In this document: positions 16,684-51,032 of the stretch, in pieces
Layout: each line of letters begins with the position of its first letter
Position numbering within the stretch: position 1 is the first letter of the stretch
From: Ecdyonurus torrentis
Lineage: Eukaryota; Arthropoda; Insecta; Ephemeroptera; Heptageniidae
Reading direction: 5' to 3'
DNA length: 64,000 nucleotides
NCBI GenBank assembly: GCA_949318235.1
Contig: OX439127.1
Location: forward strand, 17,543,673-17,607,672
The notes under the pieces: generated by a model
The model's database searches: none
Seen by the model: the letters and a program-made list of their open reading frames with translations, nothing else
Told to the model about the DNA's origin: nothing
Translations under genes and position numbers: made by a program

Positions 16684-19621
16684 GTATGTTTATTTTATTT
16701 ATTAATAATTTTTAATCACATGCTTGTATAAAAATTTTAAGGTTTATTTTATATTTTTAAATTTAAGAATGTTTAAATAATTTCGCAAATTTAATATTCG
16801 CCGTGAACACTCATTCTAAATTAGTCGTTATTTTAATTATTAAATAGATTCACTGCGTTAAATGTGTATAAATGTTCATTATTTAGATTTATTTCATCCT
16901 TTTTATTATTTTTTTTAAATTCTACGCTATATTATTAATGTTATAGTTTTTTTTTCCGATAATTTTTAATATTCACGTGTTTAAATATAACATAGCCCAC
17001 GTTGAAGTCTCCATGCAATATGGCGTATTGTTAATTTAATTTTTTTAATCGTCATGCATCCTCATTTTGCCTTAAATATTATTAAACTTTTTAAATTTAT
17101 TTGTGATTATTTAATTCAACGCTATATTATTGATATTAAAGTTTATTTTTCCGTTAATTTTTAATATTCACGTGTTTATTTATAACATAGCCCACGTTAA
17201 AGCTTCCATGCAATATGGCGTATTGTAATGTAATTTTTTAATCGTCATGCATCCTCATTCTGCCGTAGATATTATTAAACTTTTTAATTTTATTTGTGAT
17301 TATAACATTATTAGCTATATTATTAATGTTATAGTTTTTTTTTCCGGAAATTTTTAATATTCGCGTGTTTAAATATAACATAGCCCACGTTGAAGTCTCC
17401 ATGCAATATGGCGTATTGTAAATTAATTTTTTTAATCGTCATGCATCCTCATTCTGCCCTAGATATTATTAAGCTTTTTAATTTTATTTGTGATTACAAA
17501 ATTATTAGCTATATTATTAATGTTTAAGTTTTTTTTTCCGTTAATTTTTAATATTAGCGTGTTTAAATATAACATAGCCCACGTTGAAGTCTCCATGCAA
17601 TATGGCGTATTGTAAATTAATTTTTTTAATCGTCATGCATCCTCATTCTGCCGTAGATATTATTAAACTTTTTAATTTTAATTGTGATTATAAAATTATT
17701 GGCTATATTATTAATGTTATAGTTTTTTTTTCCGTTAATTTTTAATATTCACGTGTTTATATATAACATAGCCCACGTTAAAGCTTCCATGCAATATGGA
17801 GTATTGTAATGAAAATTTTTTTAATCGTCATGCATCCTCATTCTGACTTAAATATTATTAAACCTTTTAATTTTATTTGTTATTATTAACTTCTACGCTG
17901 TATAAAATTAATATTTTTATACATCATGTTGCATTTTAATAATAACTTTAAAATATTTTTACGGCATTTAAGTTACTTTGTTATTTTTTAAATCTACCGC
18001 CATCTTAGAATACTTTAAAAAAATTTAAAATCATTTCAGTCGACTTTTGTATAATTTTATTTACGTAAAAAATTATTTTGAATTTAATTGTATATCACAT
18101 TTTAACAAATATATTATTTTTTAGGAAGATTCCGGTGTGATATTCAACGATAGTTTCGAAGAGGATATCATCTACCAGCTCGATGATGTACATATCACCT
18201 TGGAGCCTGGCGAGGTCTACATGCTGCGGGAGAATGGTGACCTGCCTATTGAAGCGATACATTGGATAGTGGAGGAAGCGCGGAATGCCGAGAGTGAGCC
18301 GATTGGACTACTGCAGGAGCATGAGGATGGAGCGTCTGTGCAGGTGAAATGTGAACCTTTATCCTCATCCCCGTCCCATGACCCTATTATACAAATTCTC
18401 GAGTTTAAACATGAACCTATGTCCCCTCCTGCTCCTACCAATGATCCTATTGTGCATATTAATGATTGGCATCTTATACCTATATCTCTAAGCCCCAATC
18501 CTTATATGCATTATAATGATTTTCTCGGTCCCTTACCTCCTCGCGCTACTATGCAACCTTTGCCTATTAATTACGATCCCGCGTTCCAAGCTCCTTCAGA
18601 TCTGCGTGATAACCTAACTTATCACAATCTTGATTACATTCAACCTTCCATAAATGTAAACGTATTATCAGAACCTCAAATGCAATCCCTCATTGACGAT
18701 GGGAATAATTTTCCACACCCTTCCTTGCAACCTCAATTTCAATTTTATCCGTTTGCTGATTATTATTGGTATGATAGCATGCAACCTCAACCCATCCATT
18801 ACCAACCATCCCCAGAACTGTGGGAAATGGAAGTACCACCACGCACATCTACTCCTAACCCTATCTTCAGCCCACCATCTTTGATTGAGCACTTTGAATT
18901 ATTTAACGATATGATAAATGCGGATGATCCTGCTCCCATACCTAATAACTGGCAGGAACTACCCGGCACCTCCAGCCAGTATAATTTTCCCGAGTCTGTT
19001 GATGAACTCGAGAATGCTACCTCTTCCCCTCCGTTTATTCATAATGAAGACCAACAATCTACAATTGAAGCTCCTACATCTACACCTCCTTCATCAATCT
19101 CGTCTACTGCCACTTCTCCTACTAATCGCAATGCTACACCGCCCACTCCATCATGTTCGCCACTTTCACCACTTCAACCTCGACATCAGAGAGCATTGAA
19201 GCGTCAATGTTTACGGCCGACGCCATATGCCACATCACGTGTAAGTATACCGTTTATTTTTTCTTATTAATCTTTACTATTTTAATTATCTTTTCTTATT
19301 TCATTTCATGCTTGTCTTTTTTTTTTTTATAAATATATGGTACATAATATTTAAAATTTTAATTAAAATCATTTATATTTATTAAAATTTTATTTTACTT
19401 TTGATTTATTTTATTTTAATTTATGTTTTTTATTGTTACAGAGAGCTCAGTTGTTACGCGACTTGGACATCAACAGGTTGAATATCGCACGCTTGGTGAT
19501 GGAGGAGAAGGAGAACATTGAACCGGGGGTGAGGCTGCAGCTGCAAGGATATCTAGCTGAGCAACAGTGCATCGAGTTCTACATGCTCGACGCGGACTTG
19601 AGCGATGCAGAAGAGGATTAA
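16606..19621 (+). CDS. Three-exon gene for an acidic, proline-rich protein (unknown)
   Basis: Predicted join of 16606-16683, 18125-19240 and 19442-19621, all phase 0, giving 457 residues. Exon 1 (26 residues, Asp/Ser-rich) ends at GAG|GTATGT; exon 2 starts after TTTTTTAG; exon 2 ends CGT|GTAAGT; exon 3 starts after TTGTTACAG. The protein is rich in Pro, Ser, Asp and Asn and looks disordered for most of its length. A more structured helical C-terminal part (RAQLLRDLDINRLNIARLVM and following) ends in an acidic tail DLSDAEED. This resembles the build of a transcription activator or adaptor, but I do not recognise it. AATAAA at 19737 supports the 3' end. It is not a Polinton core gene. The splice signals and conserved frame make it a real gene. 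Confidence 0.8.
16684..18124 (+). other. Intron 1 of the spliced gene, carrying a tandem satellite
   Basis: 1441 bases, GT..AG. Most of it is a tandem array of about 194-bp units; the rest is AT-rich. It is unusually long for a gene inside a compact virus-like element. Confidence 0.75.
16890..17900 (+). repeat. 194-bp tandem repeat, about five copies
   Basis: The marker CGTGTTTA..TATAACATAGCCCACG starts at 16976, 17171, 17363, 17558 and 17752, a period of 192-195 bp. Each unit also has CCATGCAATATGG and CGTCATGCATCCTCATT blocks. Copies are roughly 85-95% alike by eye. Confidence 0.92.
18125..19240 (+). other. Coding exon 2 of the spliced acidic protein gene
   Basis: 1116 bases, 372 codons, open throughout in phase with exon 1. 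It encodes the Pro/Ser/Asp-rich central region. Confidence 0.8.
19442..19621 (+). other. Coding exon 3 of the spliced acidic protein gene
   Basis: 180 bases, 59 codons plus TAA. It encodes the helical, acidic C-terminus. The preceding 201-base intron (19241-19441) has a GTAAGT donor and a TTGTTACAG acceptor. Confidence 0.8.
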
Positions 19622-19736
19622 GTACCAATAAACTCCCTCCCTTATACCCCGCTAGCGGCATGCTGTGTAAAACACGCTACCCTCAACACACTCCCACAAT
19701 GCAACTTTTATTGTAAATTGTAATACATTGATAAAA

Positions 19737-19742
19737 AATAAA
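19737..19742 (+). terminator. Poly(A) signal of the spliced gene
   Basis: AATAAA 116 bases after the stop codon at 19621, in an AT-rich 3' UTR. Confidence 0.6.
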
Positions 19743-21138
19743 TGTATCAGCAAAGATAATTTAAAAACTTAAAAATTTGTGTCGATAATATTATTTATAA
19801 TATAATCAAACTCTTATTTTTAGTTTAATTTAAAGTAACATATTTAAATGTAAAGTTAAATTCATCTTGTATTTCTATACAATACTTACTTTATACGGTA
19901 GAATCATATGTGCGGTGAATGCACATATAGGAGAATCAGTAACTGGAGTCACAAGTCGAATGATTAAGAGGTTACCTTTGCGGTTCTATTTATACTCCTA
20001 TTTTAACATTGTTGTAAAATTTATTATATAGTCTCATAGTCGCATACTATTTTTCTTTTATTTTAATTGTGTTCTCACACAAAAGGTTTTGAAATTTTAC
20101 AATGTTGTATGACCTACTTTACAAATTGCACTAATAGCTAGGCTTGCCGCGTCTTTATGTTTTATTAAATAGTTAAAAGCCGTCAAAGAGATAAAGGCTT
20201 TGTAGTTTTAGAAAGTCGTTGCTTTCAAACTATATATAGAATTATAAGTAATACATGCTTTTAAAAGCAAAGCTTTTGTATTTTTTTTTAGCACGTGTCT
20301 TATAATTATAGCTTTAAAGAAAAAAAACTATACGTAGCAGTAGGCTAATGGACACTTAACATTATTTAATTCAAACAAGTAAAAAATTCCTTTTTAAATG
20401 TTTACTTTGTTACTTTTTGCACGTGCCTTATGAATGCAGCATTAACTGAAAAGGAAAAAAATTCTTTAGCAAATGTTTCTAAGTAACATCAATAGCTAAT
20501 ACAGGTGTTTAATGGTATGGATTATATATTTAAAAGTTCTTTTTATTCTTTTAGCTTTTAAATTTATTTACACATTAAGGAAGTAGGTTAATGGACACTT
20601 AAAAATGGAATGTGAATAGTCACAATAACAGTTCATAAAAGCTTTTAAAATCTATTCAAAAAAGCTTTTAAAGTTTATTTCTAAAGCTTTTCTATTATAA
20701 TATATACTGGAATAGAGGAGTACATCAACTCTACTGACAGAACTTCAACCAATAACAGCAGTAGCAGCAGCAGTACTGTCGGCGAAGCTCCGCCCTCTCC
20801 CCTCCAGCAGCGATCGAGCAGCGCTCAGCCGTATGCCATCTCGCTAACCTCCCCCTCCGATAGCAGTGTTATCGAAGCTCCTCCCCTCAGCCAATCATAC
20901 ATTGAATAGAGCGCAGTTGTGAATGCGCATCCAACAGTAGGACTTCTCTATCTCTCTCTCTCTCAGTCTCTCTCTAGCTTAGAAACATACACATTTTTCA
21001 ATGCAGTAGTAAGTTGCACTGCTGCTATACGTTAACATAGGATTTCTAGGTCTGCGAGAATAAGCTCACACATTTTGAATTTTTTTTAAATTTACGCATC
21101 TTCATACCCCCACTCCATCCCTTCCACCATTTATTATA
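19743..21138. other. Right subterminal non-coding region of the Polinton
   Basis: About 1.4 kb without a credible gene. It holds pairs of diverged direct repeats: GTAGG(C/T)TAATGGACACTTA at about 20340 and 20584, and GCACGTG(T/C)CTTAT at about 20291 and 20418. Several AAAGCTTTTAAA-type palindromic strings lie at 20639-20690. A GC-rich patch occurs at 20755-20910, a CT tract at 20950-20978, and a degenerate copy of part of the TIR at 21025-21078. Confidence 0.7.
21025..21078 (-). repeat. Degenerate internal copy of TIR sequence
   Basis: TATACGTTAACATAGGA..TTCT.GGT.TG.GAGAA followed by CACACATTTTG parallels the TIR stretch at about 21192-21257. It lies just inside the right TIR in the same orientation. 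Confidence 0.7.
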
Positions 21139-21333
21139 CATCCACTCGCGCACATCATCTTAGCTCCTCCCATCGCACATCCCCCACTCTTGATATACGT
21201 TAACATAGGACTTCTGGGTTTGAGAGAATGTGTAAGCACATTTTTGCACATTTTGCACATTTTTGGTGCACATTGTGCTTCACATGCTCCGAGAGGCGGT
21301 CGCCAGACCCAGAACTCTCAATTTTATACTACT
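21139..21333 (-). repeat. Right terminal inverted repeat of the Polinton
   Basis: 195 bp, the inverted copy of 91-285. Similarity stops abruptly inside 21139, where the left copy continues differently. The same six hexamers occur here as GCACAT. Confidence 0.96.
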
Positions 21334-21339
21334 CCTCTC
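21334..21339. repeat. Target site duplication, right copy
   Basis: CCTCTC directly after the right TIR. It continues into a (CT)n microsatellite (about 21340-21366), so the target was the edge of a CT tract. Confidence 0.93.
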
Positions 21340-22830
21340 TTTTCTCTCTCTCTCTCTCTCTCTCTCTTGAAAAATTTTTCTATTCAATTTATTATGTACT
21401 TGAGCAGTAAAAACATTAACTACTTATAGAATAATTATTATTTATCATTATAATTTTGCGTTAAGGGTTGTATTATTATCATTATCATATCATCACCGCA
21501 TATTATTTGTCCTCTGAGCATCTTTTTATATATTTTATATTATATGGTTATTAGTATCATAAAATTATATTAAAATTAAGCATGTTTTTTTCGTAGAAGA
21601 ATGTGTTATAACTAGAACACGCGTTTTATTATATATATATATATAATATATAGTATAATGAATATTTATATTATCATAAGATTTTTTTTTAAGCTTATAT
21701 TCATTTTATTGGACAACTTTTAACTTTCACTATGAAAAAAAACTTGTTTGCAACCCCTTAAATGTTAAATTGAAATTCTATTAACTTTTGAATATTAATT
21801 AATAATAAAAAAAAAGACTAAAAAAATCTTGTAAATTAATTGAACATGATTTTATAAAAGCAAATCTTGTCTTATATAATTTAATATAGATTTTTAGAAA
21901 CACACCCCACACACGTGTTGTGGTATGTAAATAATGAAATTCGTAGTTAATAATAATAATAAATGCCGTAATAAATGTTGAAATAAAGACTCTAGGAGTA
22001 GAAACGTAAAGAAAAAAGAGCTTAACGTCACTTAAAAGAGATTTTTAAGAAACATTTGTATTTTATTTTTAGAATATTCCATGAAAATAGACTTATTTCT
22101 AAAGAGACGAATTTTTTTTGTTAGAAGTTAATATTTAACATTGTGTTTTTTTTTTTTACTTGTATCATAAGTTCGCGTTGTTAATGTAATTTAGTTAAAA
22201 TAATTTAATAATTAAAGTAGTTCCTCTGAAGGATTCATCTATGTTAGTTTGCCATAACGACAGCTATTTTCATAGTTCACTAGGCACATTTGTCATCCAT
22301 CAATCACCTAATTAAAGAGCTTATACTCGTGCGTCTCCGCCTCTAAAATTAATCTTATTTATTTCTAAAACTATTTGAGTTAATCAAAGTCTTTATATAA
22401 CTTCGTATAGTCTTTTCTTGTATAACTATTATCAATTACAGCTCAACCTAAATCTACATTTTTTTTATTATTAAAAGCTTAAATGTTTATAATTATTAAA
22501 TTCTGCTCCATGAAAATGTATGAGCAATAATTTTAATTACTATTATTTAAATTAACTATCTCTTTTTTTATTACACATTTTTTATACAGAAAATTTGAAT
22601 CCTTTGAAGGATTTTTTTTTTAAGAATCCATTTTACTGCTATGATATTATACAAATTATGCATAGCTAATGCGGCATAAGATGGAATAAATGAGGACTAT
22701 ATTATATAAGATGTTTTTTTTTCTTGATAGATCATTCAACTATACTAAAAAATATCTTAATGATCCATATTGTATATATATTTTTATGATTAAAATGATG
22801 TTTTTTTAATAATATGTTCCTAATTTTTAT
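21340..22830. other. Host intergenic DNA between Polinton and WFDC1-like gene
   Basis: Begins with a (CT)n microsatellite (to about 21366), then AT-rich sequence with short TA and poly-A/T runs. I see no gene. Confidence 0.75.
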
Positions 22831-22834
22831 TGTG

Positions 22835-22934
22835 GGTGGGTGCGACGTTCTTGTTGTTACGTCACCATAATAAGAGGAGAAAGCGAGAAGGGAGGACGGA
22901 GTAGGAGAGAATGTGTGTGTATAGTCCCCGCACC
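22835..22934 (+). promoter_or_regulatory. Probable promoter and 5' UTR of the WFDC1-like gene
   Basis: Abrupt shift from AT-rich to GC-richer sequence, with a CRE-like TTACGTCA at about 22857-22864, purine-rich stretches and no TATA box at a fixed distance. It lies directly upstream of the coding start. The transcription start cannot be placed. Confidence 0.5.
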
Positions 22935-23017
22935 ATGAGTAAAGCAGGCGGCAATCGAGGCACCACCGCTACCACCACTCACTGCCTCTCGCTGCTCAAG
23001 CTAGTCGTCAGGGTATC

Positions 23018-23030
<13 letters not shown>
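22935..23030 (+). promoter_or_regulatory. Upstream ORF overlapping the WFDC1-like start
   Basis: ATG in a favourable context (CACCATGA) opens a 31-codon frame that ends at a TGA 13 bases inside the main coding sequence, in a different frame. Reaching the main ATG would require leaky scanning, a known translational brake. Confidence 0.5.
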
Positions 23031-46015
<22,985 letters not shown>

Positions 46016-46208
46016 AGTCCAACTCAAGTAAATTGCAACAAATGTGCCTCGATCTTGATGGTGCTCCTAAACATGACAAGTTTTGGAAGTGACACAATTA
46101 ATGTCAGTCAAAGTTCTCTAAAACGTCTGAGTCAGCAGCCAAATTTAGGATGACGATTTCAAGTATAGGATTTATAAAGAGAAGAAAAACTATTTTTATA
46201 TTATTATG

Positions 46209-46214
46209 AATAAA
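46209..46214 (+). terminator. First poly(A) signal after the WFDC1-like stop
   Basis: AATAAA 194 bases after the stop codon. Further signals occur near 47166 and 47191, so longer 3' UTRs are possible. Confidence 0.45.
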
Positions 46215-47581
46215 TGTTAGTTTTTGTATGAATGTAAAAAAAAAGTACTATTTTATTGTATGTATATTTATTATAGACCTATTTGTAATTAAATAATAAT
46301 ATTATACGTTATGCCCACCGATAACGAAAAATGCCTATGATTCTTTTATGTATAAATTATTTGAACAACATAAAAAATGATTGCAATTAATTTATTTATT
46401 ATATAGTTTGATTATAACTATTTATGAAATTACATTTAATAGAGTTATTTGTATTTATAATATTGAATATAAATATGATTAAATGATATTAGCAGTTAAA
46501 GTATATTACACAATGATGATTAGCAACTCTATAAATGTTCCAAAATACAAAATTAAAAATACTCTATAAAATAATTTTATTGACAAAAATGAGTTTGTGT
46601 TTACAATATTTATTTGCACCAAAAATAGGCACACCCTAAAACAGTGCATGACAGATTAAATTAGTTATAATAATAAAAGGCAAGATGAGTACGCATTTTT
46701 TATTATTATTATTATTATATTTTTTTGCCCTTAAAGCATTCAGTAATTGGTATAGCTTCTATTGTTTATTTATTTTAATTAAAAAAAAAATGTTTTTGTA
46801 TAAAATATCTTGGATACATTTTGAAAGACTCAGCTTTTTATTAATTATTTGTAACTTTAATGTTTTATATTTAATTTATTAAATTTTCTTTCGTATTTTC
46901 TTCTTCATTGCTAAGAAAGAGCCATGCATTTAACTATGAATCTTTAGAAATATTAGTATTAATTACAATCAAAAATATTAGTAATTATAAAGTTGTTATT
47001 ATAGAGTTTGTATTAGGTATATACTGTAAGACAATAATATTGCATGGTCTTTTATTTACAAAAATAGAAAAGTTTTTTTTAAATTGTGTACGTTATGATT
47101 TTATATTGTGATTTCTTTATGTTTCTATTTAGTATTTTCAATATGTATCTTTATAGTTGTAGAAAAATAAAACTTGTATAGAAATGTGTGAAATAAAATG
47201 TAATAGTACTAATAAAAGGAGTTTTTAAAAACATAAATGCAATTATGAAATAATTTATCAAAAATTCATCAACAAACTGTTTCAAAAAAAAAAAAAAAAA
47301 AAAAAACTTTATTTGTAACAGAAAATGCAAATATTCCTTGCAATGGAGTAGCCAGGATTTTGCAACGTTAGAGTTTCAGCTTACAGTAAGGGTGGGCAAA
47401 GAGGGGCTCTTTCAGACCTGACGGGGGTAGTCTATACACTCCCAATCACCCTCTGCAAACGTACCTGATTACTTGTATTTTGTATTTACCACGCAGATGC
47501 AGATAGTATAGAGTCACCGCTTCCATGACAATTACAATGTCTAAGAACGATGAGAATTGGCTTCACCATCTTCAATACGAT

Positions 47582-47583
<2 letters not shown>

Positions 47584-47630
<47 letters not shown>

Positions 47631-48002
47631 TGCCATATTGTGTTATCGTGTTATACACCAATCCCAGTCCCAGTCAAGACATTGACTTACCGACAGGTAA
47701 GGGCTTTCCAATTAATGGAAAAGCATACACGTGCCGGCCACGGCCTAAGTACACAGCCCGGCATTCGCCATGACAGCCTAGAGAAACCGTGGAAACATCT
47801 AGGCAGGCTGGTCGGTGCAATCACATCAATCATGCACCTCCCGAATACTGTGCGTCGTCATGGAATGCATGTAAACATGCATCGTGCAACGTGTTGTGCT
47901 CTCACACTTCACGTACGCACCCAGCAGTGGCTCGAACCTATACTCGGTGAGGAGTATATACAGAGTTGCGAGTCAGCTGCCTTCACCACTCGGCCATACC
48001 GG
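47584..48002 (-). mobile_element. SINE with tRNA-Ser-like head and poly-A tail
   Basis: On the minus strand it starts GGTATGGCCGAGTGGTGAAG with pol III box A (TGGCCGAGTGG, 47986-47996) and box B (GGTTCGAGCC, 47929-47938). The long variable-arm spacing is typical of tRNA-Ser. A unique body of about 300 bp and a 44-base poly-A tail (poly-T at 47584-47627) follow. No convincing target duplication was seen. Confidence 0.75.
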
Positions 48003-48080
48003 TTAATTTATGCATTAATTAACTTTTAATAAGATGCTCATTTTCATACCATATTGTTTTCCTGTGTTTTTCCCTCCATC

Positions 48081-48115
<35 letters not shown>

Positions 48116-48945
48116 AACGATATGTTATTTAGAAAACTAATAAATCTATGTTATATTATTACTACACTACCATATATTATTTATTCAATAAAAAAAATAG
48201 TCCTGCCATTGCATATATTTCCATTCAAATGAATTGAGTACGTGGGATTATATTTGTTGTTTAGTCTGGGGTATTATAAAATACGAGGATAAAAATTAAT
48301 ATCATTTTTTAACGTATATGTTGCGAGTATTATTAATATTTTGATTTTTTTTTAATCTCTATGGAATTGTTAGTAGGATGAAAAAGTAGTATGTGTAGCA
48401 TATTATATTAAGCCCTGAGTTTGTGAGTAGAATACATTACCTGAGAATAGCGCGAGAAGTTGAACAGATGGTGGTGAGTGAGCTCTAGAATATATTATAT
48501 TATTATATATATCAGACCATAAAGTGAGTGAGAGAGAGAGAGAGAGAAAGGGAGTTTGCATCGATCGATATTTTTTTAAGGGCCTTTAACCTTACTTTCG
48601 ATCAGCTGAGACAATTATCACAACTCGCGGTAAGTGTCAGGCAAGCGCGACACAACATTCGATCAGGAAACCAGAGAGAATTTGCCTCGTGTTATATATA
48701 TAAAAAAAGTATCACTTTCCATTAATAAATATAATGGAACAACGACTATACATTCATTTTGTACAACACAAAAAACTAAAAGCATATATCTGAAATTGAC
48801 AAAAAAAAAAAAAAAAAACGATGAAAGGGGATAAAAAAAGAGAGGAGAAAAAAATATTTAAAAGTATATTTTTAATTGATTTGACAAAACCAAATATATT
48901 ATAAAATAGAAGGGTTGAAAAGAGGAATTTAAAAGCATAAAAGTG

Positions 48946-48948
<3 letters not shown>

Positions 48949-49019
<71 letters not shown>
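48949..49019. repeat. (GA)n microsatellite
   Basis: About 71 bp of GA. Confidence 0.93.
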
Positions 49020-49021
<2 letters not shown>

Positions 49022-49651
49022 TATATATAGGTGGAATACCTTTAAGCTATGTAACGTGCAGACACGCTATATACTCTAGGGTAGTAATTATCTTTGTCTC
49101 GATGCGTTGCATCTACATTGCTTCGTATTACGTTGATTTACACTTATATTTTACAATCTATATTTATAAATATTAAAATATCTTACCTGTACGTAGCTTT
49201 TTTATAATGGAATGTGCCATGAAAGTAAAACATAATTATGACAATTTTAAGTTATAAAATCATATACATAACATAACCATAATACCATAAATTATAACAA
49301 TACAATTAAAAGTATGGAATATAAGAGAACTATTATTACTGATGGGAAGTTTCGCGGGAGGCTATACATTTATAAAAATCTGACTACAGAAATAAGAAAG
49401 CAATACAAACTAATTTTTAATATTATTTAAAAGAGAACTAAAAATCTTCTTAAATGCGCAATATTACTCAATTTTGAGGAATTTATAAATGACACAGATG
49501 AAAAAAAATCATGTAACTTATACTATAATGTAGGTATTATAATGTATTTGTAAATATTTTGATTGAATATTATTTCTAAATTGTCTCATTTTGAGGCAAT
49601 AACATAAGCTGAAACATTTGTATTTGTATACTATGACTATTTATAGTTATC

Positions 49652-49942
49652 AGGGTGTATCCACATGACGTCATATTTAGTGCGCTTGGACGCCATATTG
49701 GAGTAATTAATAATAAAATTGCTCAGCATTGGATAAACTTCGTTTTTGTCTATTTTCTCTAGGAAATCGGTTAATTTTTTGGTTATTATTACTTTTTCAC
49801 ATGCTGAGATACTAATTCAACCTATCAACAGCATCAATGCTGTAAAAAAAAATTAAACGGCAAAATGAGTTATTTTTCTATGCTGTCCATGTTATTGAGT
49901 GATTCAACATGGCGTCGACTTTAACATAAATGCATAAACCCT
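49652..49942 (+). mobile_element. MITE family A, copy 4
   Basis: About 291 bp. Left end AGGGTGTATCCACATGACGT, right end AACATAAATGCATAAACCCT. Confidence 0.87.
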
Positions 49943-51032
49943 ATAACTGTTCAAAAGTGCATTATACTGAAATCCAAACTTGAAGAGGAAGCTAGCGCAT
50001 TATTACTGCATATATTTCATGTCGTTAAGACCAAAGTCTATAATTAAGGTGTAGGTGAGTATGTAGTATGTAGTAATGCTAGCTTCTTCTTTATCTAAAA
50101 AAAACTATTTGATAATAAGTCATAATATTTATCAACTTTAGGTAATTTAAAAAAATGTAGTGGAAATAATGAAATAAAATTAGTCCGTGGTAGTTTTTCA
50201 ACACTCAACAAAAAAAATTTTTTTTTTAACGGTAAGTAATTTATTATTGAGCACTTACTTTTGATCATGCACAGTTAACAGAACCCAGCGAGCAAAATGT
50301 CAATTTTTGTTTTTGTTGTTTTCAATTTGACCAAAACTACTTTTGCTATAAAACAAACAAGAAACATTGATCCAAACTAGAAGTAAATCTAGAGTTTATT
50401 TTCTTTTTTTTATTCTTTTTGCAAAAAAATGCTCATTACCAGGAATGATCAAAATTCTGTTACTATAAATCGTAAAACACTTGAATTCCGAATATTAATC
50501 AAAATCGCCAAACCAAAAGCTGAAAGTGCGAAGTCTTCGGGTTTAAACCCTGATCAATTCCGGTTTTTACTCCTTAATATAATAATATAATTATATTATA
50601 AGTTTTTGCCGTAATACATTATTTATAATATTTTGAAGCCTCTCAACTTGCATTTTTATATGTACACATTTAAATTTATTGAGTTGTTTTACTTTTTATT
50701 TATTTTTCTCAATAAAATTATTTTAGTGTTTTTATTTTATTTTTTTTCAAGTTGACGTAAATATTTATTAGAATTTATTTCTCAAGAGGTTGATATTGAA
50801 GATCGTATACTATAATGTTATGTGAAAGTCTAACTGTAAGACACCTGCAGTTAGTAATGACTTATGTACTTTTATGATGTACTTTTACATCCCTTAAAAA
50901 GTGTATATTATTTTACGTACATCTTAAACATTTCATTGGAGTTAAAAAGTTTGATGATTTCAATACAATGTCTATTGAATTAGAATTGAAATATATTAAC
51001 ATGATAATATATTTTCCAAAAAGAGAGAAACA

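Larger units (their letters stand above)
91..21333. mobile_element. Complete Polinton/Maverick (adintovirus-type) element
   Basis: A self-synthesising DNA transposon or integrated adintovirus of 21,243 bp. It is bounded by 195-bp terminal inverted repeats that I read as identical (91-285 and 21139-21333), begins 5'-AGTAGT and ends ACTACT. The six bases before it (85-90) and after it (21334-21339) are both CCTCTC, the 6-bp target duplication known for Polintons. It carries the hallmark set: protein-primed PolB, DDE integrase with chromodomain, packaging ATPase, adenain-like protease, major and minor capsid proteins. All these reading frames look open. Cargo includes two IAP genes and a spliced gene of unknown role. 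The element is visibly less AT-rich than the flanking host DNA. Identical TIRs, a perfect target duplication and open frames suggest recent integration; that is inference. Confidence 0.97.

Noticed and set aside
16890..17900. CRISPR-like array
   Set aside because: The period is 194 bp with whole-unit similarity and no unique spacers; it is a tandem satellite in animal DNA.
18217..18892. Antisense and shifted ORFs of 60-93 residues within the spliced gene
   Set aside because: They shadow exon 2, which is open for 372 codons with supporting splice sites.
47929..48002. Functional tRNA-Ser gene
   Set aside because: The acceptor stem does not close and a 300-bp body plus poly-A tail follow, so it is a SINE head.
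47525..48029. ORFs of 82 and 159 residues
   Set aside because: They translate the poly-T tail and body of the SINE on the wrong strand.
50500..50560. Second tRNA-derived SINE around GGGTTTAAACCC
   Set aside because: A box B-like palindrome only; no box A at the right distance and no tail.
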